A stretch of 64,000 nt of DNA from Streptomyces sp. BK340 (GCF_007827595.1 NZ_VISR01000006.1:124001-188000), one strand, 5' to 3'. Positions 37,141 through 46,985 are shown, numbered from the stretch's first letter. Notes: generated by a model from the sequence alone, not told the origin. Made by a program: numbers and translations.

Positions 37141-38894
37141 CAGTACTTACGCTCCATCGGCTGGTAGCGGGTCTGGACGACCGGCTTGTAGTCGAGACGG
37201 ACGGATTCCGACCCGTCGGCGCCGACCTCGCGGTACGCCATGGTGTGGCGCATGAAGTTGACGTCGTCGCGGTTCGGGTAGTCCTCGCGGTAGTGACCGC
37301 CGCGGGACTCCTTGCGGGCCAGGGCCGACACCGCCATGACCTCGGCCAGCTCGAGCAGGTTGCCCAGCTCGATCGCTTCCAGGAGGTCCGTGTTGAACCG
37401 CTTGCCCTTGTCCTGGATCGCCACGTTCTTGTAGCGCTCGCGCAGCTCGGCGATCTTCTCGACCGCGGTCTTGATCGTCTGCTCGGTGCGGAACACCATG
37501 ACGTTCGCGTCCATGGTCTCCTGCAGCTCACGACGGATCGTGGCCACCCGCTCGTTGCCGGTGGAGTTGCGCAGCCGCTCGATCTGCTCGACGACGAAGG
37601 CCTCCGGGTTCTCCGGCAGCTCGACGTAGTCGGCCGTGTGGGAGTACTCGGCGGCGGCGATGCCCGCACGGCGGCCGAACACGTTGATGTCCAGCAGCGA
37701 GTTGGTGCCGAGGCGGTTGGCGCCGTGCACGGAGACACAGGCGACCTCGCCGGCCGCGTACAGCCCCGGGACGACGGTGGTGTTGTCCGAGAGGACCTCA
37801 CCCTCGACGTTCGTCGGGATGCCGCCCATGGCGTAGTGCGCGGTCGGCTGGATCGGGATCGGGTCCGTGTAGGGCTCGATGCCGAGGTAGGTGCGCGCGA
37901 ACTCGGTGATGTCCGGGAGCTTGGCGTCCAGCTGCTCCGGCGGGAGGTGCGTGAGGTCCAGGTAGACGTGGTCGCCCTCGGGACCACAGCCACGGCCCTC
38001 GCGGATCTCCGTGTAGATGGAGCGGGAGACGACGTCACGGGACGCGAGGTCCTTCATGACCGGCGCGTACTTCTCCATGAAGCGCTCGCCGTCCTTGTTG
38101 CGGAGGATGCCGCCCTCACCACGGGCGCCCTCCGTCAGCAGGATGCCCATGCGCCAGATGCCGGTCGGGTGGAACTGGAAGAACTCCATGTCCTCCAGCG
38201 GCAGACCGCGGCGGTAGACGGCGGCCTGGCCGTCACCGGTCAGCGTGTGGGCGTTCGACGTCACCTTGAAGAACTTGCCGGTGCCGCCGGAGGCGTAGAT
38301 GACCGCCTTCGCCTGGAAGACGTGGATCTCACCGGTGGCCAGCTCGTACGCCACCACGCCGGCCGACTTCTTGACGCCGTCGACCTCGGTGATCAGCTGG
38401 TCCAGGACGTAGAACTCGTTGAAGAACTCCACGCCCTCCTTGACGCAGTTCTGGTACAGCGTCTGGAGGATCATGTGGCCGGTGCGGTCGGCCGCGTAGC
38501 AGGACCGGCGGACCGGGGCCTCACCGTGGTTGCGGGAGTGACCGCCGAACCGGCGCTGGTCGATCGTCCCGTTGGGGGTCCGGTTGAACGGCAGGCCCAT
38601 CTTCTCCAGGTCGAGGACGGCGTCGATGGCCTCCTTCGCCAGGATCTCGGCGGCGTCCTGGTCGACCAGGTAGTCACCGCCCTTGACCGTGTCGAAGGTG
38701 TGCCACTCCCAGTTGTCCTCCTCCACGTTGGCCAGCGCGGCGGCCATGCCGCCCTGCGCGGCGCCCGTGTGGGAGCGGGTGGGGTAGAGCTTGGTCAGGA
38801 CCGCGGTGCGGCTGCGCTTCGTCGACTCGATGGCGGCGCGCATGCCCGCGCCGCCGGCGCCGACGATGACGGTGTCGTACTTGTGGATCTTCAT
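37140..38894 (-). CDS. sdhA: Succinate dehydrogenase flavoprotein subunit
   Basis: Catalytic FAD subunit of complex II, 584 aa, oxidising succinate to fumarate on the cytoplasmic face. The dinucleotide motif [15 protein letters not shown], the covalent-FAD histidine in [16 protein letters not shown] (about residue 45), and the active-site HPTGIWRMG and [10 protein letters not shown] are intact. It lies 19 bp downstream of sdhD and is translationally linked to sdhB. Confidence 0.97.
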   Translation of the reverse strand: MKIHKYDTVIVGAGGAGMRAAIESTKRSRTAVLTKLYPTRSHTGAAQGGMAAALANVEEDNWEWHTFDTVKGGDYLVDQDAAEILAKEAIDAVLDLEKMGLPFNRTPNGTIDQRRFGGHSRNHGEAPVRRSCYAADRTGHMILQTLYQNCVKEGVEFFNEFYVLDQLITEVDGVKKSAGVVAYELATGEIHVFQAKAVIYASGGTGKFFKVTSNAHTLTGDGQAAVYRRGLPLEDMEFFQFHPTGIWRMGILLTEGARGEGGILRNKDGERFMEKYAPVMKDLASRDVVSRSIYTEIREGRGCGPEGDHVYLDLTHLPPEQLDAKLPDITEFARTYLGIEPYTDPIPIQPTAHYAMGGIPTNVEGEVLSDNTTVVPGLYAAGEVACVSVHGANRLGTNSLLDINVFGRRAGIAAAEYSHTADYVELPENPEAFVVEQIERLRNSTGNERVATIRRELQETMDANVMVFRTEQTIKTAVEKIAELRERYKNVAIQDKGKRFNTDLLEAIELGNLLELAEVMAVSALARKESRGGHYREDYPNRDDVNFMRHTMAYREVGADGSESVRLDYKPVVQTRYQPMERKY

Positions 38895-38913
38895 GATTCT
38901 CGCAGCCCCGTGC

Positions 38914-39396
38914 CTAGCGGATGTTCGGGTCGAAGGTGAAGATCACCAGCGTGCCCAGCAGGATGGTGAACACCGTGGCGGTGTAGAGCAGCCCCTTGAG
39001 CCACAGCCGGGTGTTCGCGCGCTCCGCGTAGTCGTTGATGACCGTGCGCAGGCCGTTGGCTCCGTGCAGCATGGCGAGCCAGAGCATCAGCAGGTCCCAG
39101 ACCTGCCAGAACGGGGACGCCCAGCGGCCGGCCACGAAGGCGAAGCCGATCTTGGAGACGCCGCCGTCCAGCACGAGCTGGATCAGCAGGTGGCCGAGGA
39201 CGAGGACGACCAGCACGACGCCGGACAGGCGCATGAACAGCCAGGCCGCCATCTCGAAGTTGCCCCGGGTGGACCGGGGGGTCTTCTTGGTCCGCTTGCG
39301 CGGCGCCTCGATGAGCGGGGCCGGGTTGTCGACCGTGTAGACGGGGGCGCCCTCGACGGGGCCGACTCCGGACGCGGTGGTTTCAGTCGTGGACAT
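38914..39396 (-). CDS. sdhD: Succinate dehydrogenase membrane subunit D
   Basis: Hydrophobic anchor of 160 aa with three membrane helices. After a polar N-terminal tail of about 50 aa come [20 protein letters not shown] (its histidine is a likely heme b ligand), [19 protein letters not shown], and [22 protein letters not shown] and HGANGLR are the family marks for quinone and heme binding. ATG 39396, 5 bp after the sdhC stop. Confidence 0.93.
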   Translation of the reverse strand: MSTTETTASGVGPVEGAPVYTVDNPAPLIEAPRKRTKKTPRSTRGNFEMAAWLFMRLSGVVLVVLVLGHLLIQLVLDGGVSKIGFAFVAGRWASPFWQVWDLLMLWLAMLHGANGLRTVINDYAERANTRLWLKGLLYTATVFTILLGTLVIFTFDPNIR

Positions 39397-39401
39397 GGGC
39401 G

Positions 39402-39782
39402 TCAGCTCCCGAACAGAACACGAGCGGCGTGGCCGAGAACGGGGTAGATCGCCCCGGCCATCAGGACGACCCAGACGCCGACGACGGTCCAGAGCATCTG
39501 CTTCTGGTAGCGCGGGCCCTTCGACCAGAAGTCGACGGCGATGACGCGCAGGCCGTTGAGCGCGTGGAAGAGGATGGCGGCGACGAGGCCGTACTCCAGC
39601 AGCGCGACGATCGGCGTCTTGTACGTGGCTACGACCTTGTCGTAGTCCTCGGGGGAGACACGGACAAGTGCGGTGTCCAGCACGTGAACGAACAGGAAGA
39701 AGAAGATGAGGACGCCGGTGACTCGGTGAGCCACCCAGGACCACATTCCTTCCCGGCCGCGGTACAGCGTTCCAGCCGGCAC
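39402..39782 (-). CDS. sdhC: Succinate dehydrogenase cytochrome b556 subunit
   Basis: Membrane anchor of 126 aa with three helices and the SdhC signature WSWVAHRVTGVLIFFFLFVHVLDTAL (RxTG plus heme-ligand histidine) and HALNGLRVIAVDF. First gene of sdhCDAB. The GTG at 39782 (PAGTLYRGREGMWSW follows) is in frame with a conserved N terminus. The 190 bp upstream must contain the sdh promoter; TACGAT on the minus strand is a possible -10 but no good -35 is obvious. Confidence 0.94.
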   Translation of the reverse strand: MPAGTLYRGREGMWSWVAHRVTGVLIFFFLFVHVLDTALVRVSPEDYDKVVATYKTPIVALLEYGLVAAILFHALNGLRVIAVDFWSKGPRYQKQMLWTVVGVWVVLMAGAIYPVLGHAARVLFGS

Positions 39783-39973
39783 GGAAGAACCCTCCGGGAG
39801 CGGGGACTAGGGCCGCGCCGGCTTCGGTGTCGGTCGGGCCCGGCCGGGTACGGTCCACCGGCCCTCAGCATCGTATCCATGCGGTGCGCCGCCGCTTACG
39901 GGGGGCCTACCTGTGTGATCAAACTGGCATCGGATGGGCTATTGCGCTGCGGCTACTGGGGTGGCGTGTCCGG

Positions 39974-40546
39974 TTATTTGCCGGGCGCGGGCGCGTTGTG
40001 GCCGGCTGCGTTCCGCGGTGGAGCCGCTGGTGGATGCGGCATCGTGTCCCCGAGGAGCTGGGACAGCCGCTGCCCCGCGAGGCGCCGGAGTTCTTCCGCC
40101 GCTATCACCCGCTCCTCCTCCGGATCGTTCGTCAATCGTGACCGGATGCCTTCGAGGATGCGGTCGAGGGCCTCCTCGCGAGGACAATCACCCAGATAGA
40201 TGACGAAAACGTGTCCGAATCGGGCCTCGTAGGCCGCGTGGGCCGCGCTCAGGGCCGTGTGGGCGGCGGAGTACGTGTCCTCCGGCAGCTCGGGCAGCGA
40301 CTCGCTCGCCAGTGCCTCGGACAGATCCCCCGGCGCCAGGTCGTACGCCGCCTCGTCCGCCGCCGCCAGGAGGGAGTCCAGGTCGGGGTAGGGGCGGTGC
40401 TCGGCCAGGCGACGGGACCAGTGCAGGCTGCGCAGACAGTTCAGCAGCAGGGCGCGGGACTCGTCGGCGGGTGCGGCGTTGAAGGCGTCCAGCGGTTTGG
40501 GGAGGTACGGGAGACGGTGCGCAGGCAGCGTGGGTCCTCGCGTCAC
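39974..40546 (-). CDS. uraD: OHCU decarboxylase (ureide pathway)
   Basis: 2-oxo-4-hydroxy-4-carboxy-5-ureidoimidazoline decarboxylase, which turns the urate oxidation product into S-allantoin. It has 190 aa with the helical fold signatures LDAFNAAPADESRALLLNCL, HRPYPDLDSLLAAADEA, and YEARFGHVFVIYLGDCPREEALD (FGxxFVI). GTG 40546 is the only reasonable start. No other uric-acid gene is nearby. The last 25 residues are a Pro/Ala-rich tail. Confidence 0.88.
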   Translation of the reverse strand: MTRGPTLPAHRLPYLPKPLDAFNAAPADESRALLLNCLRSLHWSRRLAEHRPYPDLDSLLAAADEAAYDLAPGDLSEALASESLPELPEDTYSAAHTALSAAHAAYEARFGHVFVIYLGDCPREEALDRILEGIRSRLTNDPEEERVIAAEELRRLAGQRLSQLLGDTMPHPPAAPPRNAAGHNAPAPGK

Positions 40547-40688
40547 ATGTGGTGTGGCAGGGGATGTCGTGAAAGGTGTGTCATCACGTTATCGAGAGTG
40601 GTCACTGTGTGTCCGACGGATGCCCGAATTTCACTCCAACGGGAGAGTTTCGGAACGTCTCGGTGACGAGTGAATCCTCGATCGGACG

Positions 40689-40703
40689 TACGTTGGCTGG
40701 GTG
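40689..40703 (+). promoter_or_regulatory. Possible leaderless promoter of the hexosaminidase gene
   Basis: TACGTT (40689-40694), a fair -10 hexamer, is followed after 6 bp by the GTG start at 40701 with no ribosome-binding site between. This spacing suggests transcription begins at or next to the start codon. No convincing -35 is seen. Confidence 0.4.
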
Positions 40704-42362
40704 AGCCAGCACAGGCGCCGGGCCCCGGCGCAGAAGGTGAGGCGGAAGCGGGCGGTCGTGACCGCCGCGTTCGCGGGAACCGTCGCGCTCGGCGTGGGCG
40801 TCGGCGTGTGGGCCTCGGCGGGCGGCGGCGGTGGCGGGAAACCGGTGGGGAGCGCGGCGCAGGCGCCGTCGGACCGCACCTCGGGTGCCGGGTCCGGGCA
40901 CGCCGCCACGCCGAGCAGTCCCTCGCCCAGCCGGTCCTATCCGCTCTCCCGGGCGCCGCGCACCATACCCGCGGTGCGCTCCCACACCCCGGCCCGCGGT
41001 CCGGGCTGGCGCGCGCAGCGGGGCGAGCGGGTGGTGGTGAGCGATCCGGAGCTGGCCGACGAGGGGCGGCTGATAGCCGGGGAGCTGGGGCTGTCGTACG
41101 CGGGGGAGAAGGACGACGTCCGGGCCGGCGATCTGCGGCTGGCTCTGGGCAGCGGGGGCGGGAACCCGGAGTCGTACACGATGACCGTGCGCGACGGGCG
41201 GGTCGACATCAGCGGACCCGGCGACGCGGGCGTCTTCTACGGCACCCGCACCCTCAAGCAGGAGGTCCACGGGGGCGGTACGGCGCCGGAGGGCGTCGTA
41301 CGGGACGAGCCCGCCAAGCCGCGGCGCGGCTTCATGCTGGACATCGCGCGCAAGCCGTACACCGCCTCCTGGATCGAGGACCGGATACGCGAGCTGGGGG
41401 ACCTGAAGTACAACGAACTGGGGCTGCACTTCTCCGACGACCAGGGCTTCCGGATCGAGTCCAGCACCCATCCGGAGATCGTCTCCACGGACCATCTGAC
41501 CAAGGCGCAGGTCAAACAGATCGTCGGGCTCGCGGCCGCCCGGCACATCACCGTCGTGCCCGAGATCGACTCGCCCGGGCATCTGGGCGCGGTCATCGCG
41601 GCCCACCCCGACCTGCAGCTGCGCAACGTGAACGGGGTGGCGACCCGGGGTGCGGTCGACATCTCCAAGCCCGCCGCCGCGAAGATCGTCGACGACCTGC
41701 TGGGCGAGTACGCCGGGCTCTTCACCGGCGACCAGTGGCATCTCGGCGGCGACGAGTACCAGGCGCTGACCGTGGCGAACCCGCAGGCGTCGTATCCGCA
41801 ACTGGCGGCCGCCGCCCGGCAGAAGTACGGGTCCGGCGCGACCGTCGCCGACCTCGCCACCGGCTGGCTGAACGACCGGGCCGCCACCGTGCGCGCCCAC
41901 GACCGGACCATGCGGGCCTGGAACGACGGCTTCTTCCGCAACACCTCGGTGCAGCCCGCCAAGGATCTCCAGGTCGCCTACTGGACCGGCAAGGAGATCG
42001 GCGCCCGGCAGCCGGTGGAGTACCTGAGCGCGGGCCGCAAGGTGCTCAACTACAACGACGAGTTCCTGTACTACGTGCTGGGGGAGCCGCAGACCTTCGT
42101 CTATCCGACCGGGCAGCGCATCTACGAGCAGTGGAACCCGCGGGTGCTGCGCGGCACGACCGCCGTACCGGCGAGCTACGACGGCCAGATTCTCGGCGGG
42201 TCCTTCGCGGTGTGGAGCGACATCGCGGGCGCCCAGACGCAGGACCAGGTCGCGGCAGGTATCCGGATGCCGCTGCGGGCCACCGTGCAGAAGCTGTGGG
42301 ACCCGCGTAAGCCCGCTCTGTCCTGGGCGCAGTTCAAGCAGCTGGCGGACCGGCTGGGCTGA
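40701..42362 (+). CDS. Beta-N-acetylhexosaminidase, GH20
   Basis: Exported glycosidase of 553 aa removing terminal GlcNAc/GalNAc residues, for example from chitin fragments or cell wall. A basic N terminus and a membrane helix (about 18-36) act as signal or anchor, then a Gly/Ser/Pro linker. The GH20b domain leads into the catalytic barrel with RGFMLDIARKPY, LHFSDDQGFRIES, PEIDSPGH and the catalytic Asp-Glu pair in HLGGDEYQAL (about residue 350). GTG 40701 appears leaderless. Confidence 0.93.
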   Translation: MSQHRRRAPAQKVRRKRAVVTAAFAGTVALGVGVGVWASAGGGGGGKPVGSAAQAPSDRTSGAGSGHAATPSSPSPSRSYPLSRAPRTIPAVRSHTPARGPGWRAQRGERVVVSDPELADEGRLIAGELGLSYAGEKDDVRAGDLRLALGSGGGNPESYTMTVRDGRVDISGPGDAGVFYGTRTLKQEVHGGGTAPEGVVRDEPAKPRRGFMLDIARKPYTASWIEDRIRELGDLKYNELGLHFSDDQGFRIESSTHPEIVSTDHLTKAQVKQIVGLAAARHITVVPEIDSPGHLGAVIAAHPDLQLRNVNGVATRGAVDISKPAAAKIVDDLLGEYAGLFTGDQWHLGGDEYQALTVANPQASYPQLAAAARQKYGSGATVADLATGWLNDRAATVRAHDRTMRAWNDGFFRNTSVQPAKDLQVAYWTGKEIGARQPVEYLSAGRKVLNYNDEFLYYVLGEPQTFVYPTGQRIYEQWNPRVLRGTTAVPASYDGQILGGSFAVWSDIAGAQTQDQVAAGIRMPLRATVQKLWDPRKPALSWAQFKQLADRLG

Positions 42363-42443
42363 TTCTTCAGGTGGACATGCCAGGCCGGTGAACCGTATCT
42401 TCCGCGTGCCACGACGTACTTGGGGCACACGGGGGGATTCACC

Positions 42444-43145
42444 ATGAACACTGATGTCATGAGCGCCGGCTCGAAGGGCGCCCGGCTGCGTTCGCCGGTC
42501 GGGCCCGGCAGGGCCACTGCCGTGCTGCTCGGCCTGGTCGCTCTGGCCGACCTGGTGGCCGTCGTGGCCGGTCTGAACGTGTACCGCGTGGCGGACGGCC
42601 TCGCGGCGGGCACCGGCGCTTTCGGCAGGCGTCTCTCCGCGCGCGCCGACCGGGCGGACGCCCTGTACTCGGTGGCGGGGGGCGCCCAGAGCGTGCTCTG
42701 GCTGGTCTGCTCGGTCGTGTTCCTGGTCTGGTTCTACCGGGTGCGGGTGAACGCCGAGGTGTTCAGCCCCGACGGGCACAGCAAGTCGCGTGCGTGGACC
42801 GTCGCCGGCTGGGTGGTGCCCATCGCGAACTTCTACTTCCCGCGGCGCATCGCCCTGGACGTCTGGGACGCCAGCCACCCCGCCGGTGTGCGGGCGCGGC
42901 ACGGGCTGATCAACGCCTGGTGGGGGTTCTGGCTGCTCTCCACCGGCGTCGGCCGGCTCATGCAGAGCGAGTACGAGGCGGCGCGCACCGCGTCGGCCAT
43001 CCGGGACGCCGCGCTGCACGTCATGATCGCCGACGGCGTCGACGTCCTGGCCGCCGCGCTCGCCGTCCTGTTCGTGCTGCGGCTGACCCGCATGCAGCAC
43101 GAGAAGGCACTCGCCGGACCTGTGTTTGTCCCGGCTCTTGGCTGA
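42444..43145 (+). CDS. DUF4328 membrane protein
   Basis: Membrane protein of 233 aa with about four helices. The DUF4328 core is visible: WLVCSVVFLVWFYRVRVNAEVF, RAWTVAGWVVPIANFYFPRRIALDVWDAS (the WxxPxxNxxxPxxxxxDxW signature), NAWWGFWLLS. Function unknown. ATG 42444 has GGGGGGA 7 nt upstream. It is a stand-alone gene between the hexosaminidase and a helical unknown protein. Confidence 0.88.
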   Translation: MNTDVMSAGSKGARLRSPVGPGRATAVLLGLVALADLVAVVAGLNVYRVADGLAAGTGAFGRRLSARADRADALYSVAGGAQSVLWLVCSVVFLVWFYRVRVNAEVFSPDGHSKSRAWTVAGWVVPIANFYFPRRIALDVWDASHPAGVRARHGLINAWWGFWLLSTGVGRLMQSEYEAARTASAIRDAALHVMIADGVDVLAAALAVLFVLRLTRMQHEKALAGPVFVPALG

Positions 43146-43236
43146 AAACCCACTGCTGTGACACTCTCTCGCAGTCGCACGCAGTTAGGGGAAGTGCGGG
43201 CTCCGTAAAGGCGGCGCCCTGGCGAGGGAGGCTTTC

Positions 43237-43794
43237 ATGAGCCTGGTGGAACTGATCGCTCAGGCCGACGAACGCGGACTGGCTGCCAGTGGGCTGGCTT
43301 GTTTGGACCGGTGCGTGCCCTTGTTGGGCGGTGACGACGAGGTGCTGCGCCCCCTGTGGGCGAGCCTCGTGGACGGCTCCGAGTGGACCGCCGGCCTGGA
43401 GAAGGCGCGTGGCGCCCTCGGTCCGGCGCAGGCCGGCGAGGACGAGGCCGAGCAGCTCGCCCACCGCATGCTGGACGCGGCCCCTGCCGAGCGCACCGCC
43501 GAGGAGATAAGGGCGTGGGCCGACGCCTGCTCCGTCGCCTCCCTGCGCATCCACCGGCTTCTCGACCCGGCCGCGGGCGGCGGCTCGCCGGCCGACGAGC
43601 CGGAGACCGGGCGCGCGGGCGGCGACACGGACGCGTCCCCGCTCGTCGCCGCCGAGCTGCGCCGCCAGGTCGTCGTCCTGGAACTCCTCGCCGAGCACGG
43701 CCCGAACGGGCTGCGCCGCGCCCTGGACGTCTCGGTGGAGGGCCGCCGGGTGCTGCAGGCGGTCGTGTCCCGCCGCGCCCGCAGCCGCGGCTGA
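43237..43794 (+). CDS. Uncharacterised helical protein
   Basis: Cytoplasmic protein of 185 aa, no family recognised. It is acidic and Ala/Glu-rich, begins SLVELIAQADERGLAASGLACLDRC, has an aspartate-glycine-rich linker near residues 110-130, and ends with VVLELLAEHGPNGLRRALDVSVEGRRVLQAVVSRR. The high helix propensity and the actinobacterial codon pattern support a real gene, as does GGGAGG before the ATG at 43237. Confidence 0.75.
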   Translation: MSLVELIAQADERGLAASGLACLDRCVPLLGGDDEVLRPLWASLVDGSEWTAGLEKARGALGPAQAGEDEAEQLAHRMLDAAPAERTAEEIRAWADACSVASLRIHRLLDPAAGGGSPADEPETGRAGGDTDASPLVAAELRRQVVVLELLAEHGPNGLRRALDVSVEGRRVLQAVVSRRARSRG

Positions 43795-43925
43795 CCGGAG
43801 TCCGAACCCCGGTTCCGGGGGAGTCCTGTGACTGTTGTGCGGTGGCGGTGGGGCGGTCCTGCACCGGTTGGGAAACGTGGCCCGATCCGGGTGACGGATG
43901 CCGGGCCCCGCCCGCTTCTCCCTAT

Positions 43926-44333
43926 GTGACAGCGCAGTACGTGACAGCACAGCAGGAGACCAGGCCGCACGCGGCGGCGAAGCCCGTCCGGTGGGCGGCC
44001 GACGCGGTGGCGACCATGCGCGAGGGCGCGCGGGTGCGGCTCGACTACTCGGCACAGAGTCTGTGGCGGGTGGACCGGATGATCGAGGACATCCGCCGCG
44101 AGGATCCGCCCTACGCGGCGGTCGAGAACGTGCTGCGCGGCTTCGGCGCCTACGCCGGCGAGGTCATCGTGCGCCAGACCGGCGCCGAGTGGTGGTCGAC
44201 CGGCGGCGACCACTGGATCCGCACACCCGACGGCAAGTTGTGGGACCCCGTCGAGGAGGCCCGCCGCTGCTTCGCCGGCCAGGGCTCCCTGCGCCTGCTC
44301 TGCCGCGACGCGTCCGCCTCCGCCTCCGCATGA
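43926..44333 (+). CDS. Uncharacterised Streptomyces protein
   Basis: Protein of 135 aa, no domain recognised. The compact part reads VRLDYSAQSLWRVDRMIEDIRRE, YAGEVIVRQTGAEWWSTGG, WIRTPDGKLWDPVEEARRCFAG; it is a conserved family in Streptomyces as far as I remember, of unknown role. GTG 43926 and GTG 43941 are both in frame (a VTAQ repeat encodes both); neither has a strong ribosome-binding site. The C terminus is a Ser/Ala repeat. Confidence 0.72.
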   Translation: MTAQYVTAQQETRPHAAAKPVRWAADAVATMREGARVRLDYSAQSLWRVDRMIEDIRREDPPYAAVENVLRGFGAYAGEVIVRQTGAEWWSTGGDHWIRTPDGKLWDPVEEARRCFAGQGSLRLLCRDASASASA

Positions 44334-44679
44334 ACACCCGGCGGGGGTGAATCTCCGTCCCGTCCAATCCGTGGACGATGTGCGGAAGCCGCCGTCGTAC
44401 GAGCCCCAGCGATCAGCATCCGCGCCGTACGGGTGGCCCCAGGCTCCGGCGGTACGTCGTGCGGGCAGTCGCGTGCCGTTGGTGGTGGCGTGCTCACGGC
44501 GGACTCACGCGCCCACCTCTTCGAGCACAGCGGGACCCTCGCCCGTTCTGTCTGCTCACGGCAGCCGTCGCCGCGACTGTCAGGCGCCGCGGGCACCGGA
44601 CTTGCGCCGGGAATCCGACGGCGGACTTCAGGATGCCGCCCCACCCGGAGAGTCCAGCCACGGGAACCTGTCGCCCCGA
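44334..44679. other. Gap without a recognised gene
   Basis: 346 bp between an unknown protein and the SUKH-like gene. Open frames here have no ribosome-binding site or recognisable product on either strand. It may be decayed sequence; I see no repeats or RNA motifs in it. Confidence 0.5.
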
Positions 44680-45000
44680 TCAGCCGATGGAGTCGCTCAG
44701 GCCCAGCACCTGTGGGTTTTCGCCGGGGAAGTTCCTGGGCATGCCCGGCACATCGATGGTGCGCCCGTACACGCCGGCCAGGAACTCGACGGCGCCGACC
44801 GGGAACTCGAACCACTCGGCGTTGTCCGTGCGGACGACCACCGGCCATGCGTCCGGGTCCGCAGGACTCGTCTTCCAGTAGAAGGAATCCCCCGAATTGG
44901 ACTCAGCCCAGGAGATCAGGCCCCCGGGCTGCGGGAAGGGAACGTACCCCTCGGTGTCGCCCATCTCGTACAGATCCTGAAGGATCTCGTCCTTCAGCAT
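44680..45000 (-). CDS. SMI1/KNR4 (SUKH)-like protein, short
   Basis: Protein of 106 aa resembling the C-terminal two thirds of a SUKH domain: FPQPGGLISWAESNSGDSFYWKTSPADPDAWPVVV, then DNAEWFEFPVGAVEFLAGVYG. Full SUKH proteins have an N-terminal part (LPxxYxxFLxxYG) that is missing here, although in-frame residues just upstream (TPWLLGPRDD) look like its remains. ATG 45000 has a good GAGGG 6 nt upstream. SUKH proteins are often immunity factors in toxin systems; no toxin is adjacent. Confidence 0.65.
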   Translation of the reverse strand: MLKDEILQDLYEMGDTEGYVPFPQPGGLISWAESNSGDSFYWKTSPADPDAWPVVVRTDNAEWFEFPVGAVEFLAGVYGRTIDVPGMPRNFPGENPQVLGLSDSIG

Positions 45001-45303
45001 GTCGTCCCTCGGTCCGAGCAACCATGGTGTGTTCAGCGGGCACTTGGCCCTGTCCGGTGTGAAGCGACCTGTGCGACGCACCGCAGGGTAAGCAGGTGAG
45101 ATGCTCGTGCGCCGCGCGGGGGCGGTGCGGGTGGACTGCCCGCCGCCGACTGTGACAAATCTGTGAGCTCCGGCGCTGATGACCGTGGGGCGTGGGACAC
45201 GGGCGACCGTGTCGCACGACGGGGATTCGAGGCGAGCGCGGGCGCGGCCCGGGCTCGGTACGGACGAGGACGGTTCTTGGGCCACGTAAGGGAACCCCGC
45301 CGC

Positions 45304-45909
45304 GTGCAGGCGTACGACGGGGAATTGGGCGCGGCCGTCGCACGGGCCCAGGACGGTGACGAGAACGCCTTCGCGGTGGCCTACCGGATCGTGCAGCCGG
45401 GCCTGCTCGGCTATCTGCGCGGCCTCGTCGGCGAGGACGCCGAGGACGTGGCCTCCGACGCCTGGCTGGAGATATCCCGCGACCTCGGCAGGTTCCGGGG
45501 AGACGGCGCGGGGTTCCGCGGCTGGACCGCGACCATCGCCCGGCACCGGGCGCTGGACCACCTGCGCAGGCAGCGGGTACGGCCCCGGGGGACGACGCTC
45601 GAACAGGACGTACTGGACCTGCCGGGGCCGCACAGCACCCACGAACAGGCGCTGGAGTCCATATCCACCGAGCGCGCCCTGGAACTGGTCCGGTCGCTGC
45701 CGCGCGACCAGGCCGAGGCCGTCCTGCTGCGGGTGGTCGTCGGCCTCGACGGCCCCTCCGTGGCGCGTGTCCTCGGCAAACGCCCGGGTGCGGTCCGTAC
45801 GGCCGCGTACCGGGGGCTGAAGCGGCTCGCCCGCCAGCTGGGCGTCCAGGACGCGGTGGACGCAGGTGTGACGGATGACGGCTCCCGGACGCTGGGGGAG
45901 TCGAAATGA
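45304..45909 (+). CDS. ECF RNA polymerase sigma factor, copy 1
   Basis: Extracytoplasmic-function sigma factor of 201 aa. Region 2 reads DENAFAVAYRIVQPGLLGYLRGLVGEDAEDVASDAWLE...FRGWTATIARHRALDHLRRQ and region 4 LVRSLPRDQAEAVLLRVVVGLDGPSVARVLGKRPGAVRTAAYRGLKRL. GTG 45304 (AAGGGA 13 nt upstream) aligns with the start of its paralogue at 47158. A membrane partner gene follows 108 bp later. A perfect GACACGG/CCGTGTC hairpin lies upstream at 45196-45213. Confidence 0.9.
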   Translation: MQAYDGELGAAVARAQDGDENAFAVAYRIVQPGLLGYLRGLVGEDAEDVASDAWLEISRDLGRFRGDGAGFRGWTATIARHRALDHLRRQRVRPRGTTLEQDVLDLPGPHSTHEQALESISTERALELVRSLPRDQAEAVLLRVVVGLDGPSVARVLGKRPGAVRTAAYRGLKRLARQLGVQDAVDAGVTDDGSRTLGESK

Positions 45910-46017
45910 ACGCTGACGGCCGCCGGCCGTATGGATTCTGCAGAGACAGTGGGGCGAGGCCCCCGGCAGATCCGGGACGCCGCACGGGCCGCACTAGGAA
46001 CAGGATCGGGAACGGAC

Positions 46018-46845
46018 ATGGGTGAACGGCACAGCGGCGACGAGCCCGGCCGCCGGCGCGGGCACCCTGGCGGCACCGTCCTCGGGCCGGCCCCGGCCGA
46101 CCGGACCGACCGGGACCCCGCCTTCGAGGCGCTGCTCGGTGCCGCGCTCAGCCGGGGCGCAGCCTCGGGCGCTGTCGACCCCGAGGCCGAGCGGCGCGCC
46201 GTGGCCGCGTTCCGCGCCGCCCGTGACTCCGGGGCGCACGCGCTGCGCACCCGGCGCCGGGACGACTGGCGGCCGCGGCAGGCGCGCGGCGCCCGGCTCT
46301 CGCTGAAGGCCACGCTCTCGGTGTTCCTCGCGAGCGTCGCGCTGGGCGGCGTCGCCTTCGCCGCGATCGACTCCGTCGGGTCCCGGAAGGACGACGCCGG
46401 GCAGCAGAAGCGGCCCTCGGCGAGCGCACCGGGACACTCGAGCGCGGAGCCGGCCGGTCCCGGGTCCGCAGGTGCTTCGGCGCGCCCCCATCACCCGGCC
46501 ACGGCGAAGGACACCCTGGCCCACTGCCGTGCCTACGAGCAGGTCAAGGACCATGGCAAGGCCCTCGACGCGACGGCCTGGCAGCGGCTCGTCACGGCGG
46601 CGGGCGGCCAGGAGAAGGTCGCCGGCTACTGCGCCGAGCGGATCGCACGCGCCGACGGCGCGACCGGCAACAAGAACGACAAGAACGACAAGAGCGACAA
46701 GACGCGCAACAGCGGCAATGGGCGCAGCAGTTCCGACAGCAGCAGTGGCAATGGCAGCGGTAGCGGCAAGGGCGACAACAGCGGCAAGGCGGGCGTGAGG
46801 CCCACCGGCTCCGCCGACCCCGGGAAGTCCGGCGGGAAGAAGTAA
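46018..46845 (+). CDS. Membrane partner of ECF sigma factor, copy 1
   Basis: Single-pass membrane protein of 275 aa. The cytoplasmic N-terminal part (about 105 aa; DPAFEALLGAALSRGAASGAVDPEAERRAVAAFRAAR) may bind the sigma factor, although it lacks the zinc-binding HxxxCxxC. One helix (LKATLSVFLASVALGGVAFAA) leads to an outside domain LAHCRAYEQVKDHG...AGGQEKVAGYCAERIA and a Lys/Asp/Ser/Gly-rich tail. It is homologous in plan and in the two-cysteine domain to the protein at 47820. Anti-sigma function is inferred from position. ATG 46018; an in-frame ATG at 45931 is possible. Confidence 0.8.
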   Translation: MGERHSGDEPGRRRGHPGGTVLGPAPADRTDRDPAFEALLGAALSRGAASGAVDPEAERRAVAAFRAARDSGAHALRTRRRDDWRPRQARGARLSLKATLSVFLASVALGGVAFAAIDSVGSRKDDAGQQKRPSASAPGHSSAEPAGPGSAGASARPHHPATAKDTLAHCRAYEQVKDHGKALDATAWQRLVTAAGGQEKVAGYCAERIARADGATGNKNDKNDKSDKTRNSGNGRSSSDSSSGNGSGSGKGDNSGKAGVRPTGSADPGKSGGKK

Positions 46846-46943
46846 CGTCGTTACCCGCTGCCGGGCGTGAGGATCCATCTGCCGACGCGAGGATTCACCC
46901 GCTCTCGGACGTCGGCTCGACGGCGCCGTGCGGCGCCAGGGCA

Positions 46944-46985
46944 ACGGCCGGGGCCGCCACCCCCCACAGGAGAGGCCCCGGCCGT
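46944..46985. terminator. Terminator between the two sigma modules
   Basis: ACGGCCGGGGCC (46944-46955) and GGCCCCGGCCGT (46974-46985) are perfect 12-bp arms with an 18-nt loop, 98 bp after the first membrane-partner gene. The rest of the 312-bp gap must hold the promoter of copy 2. Confidence 0.75.
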
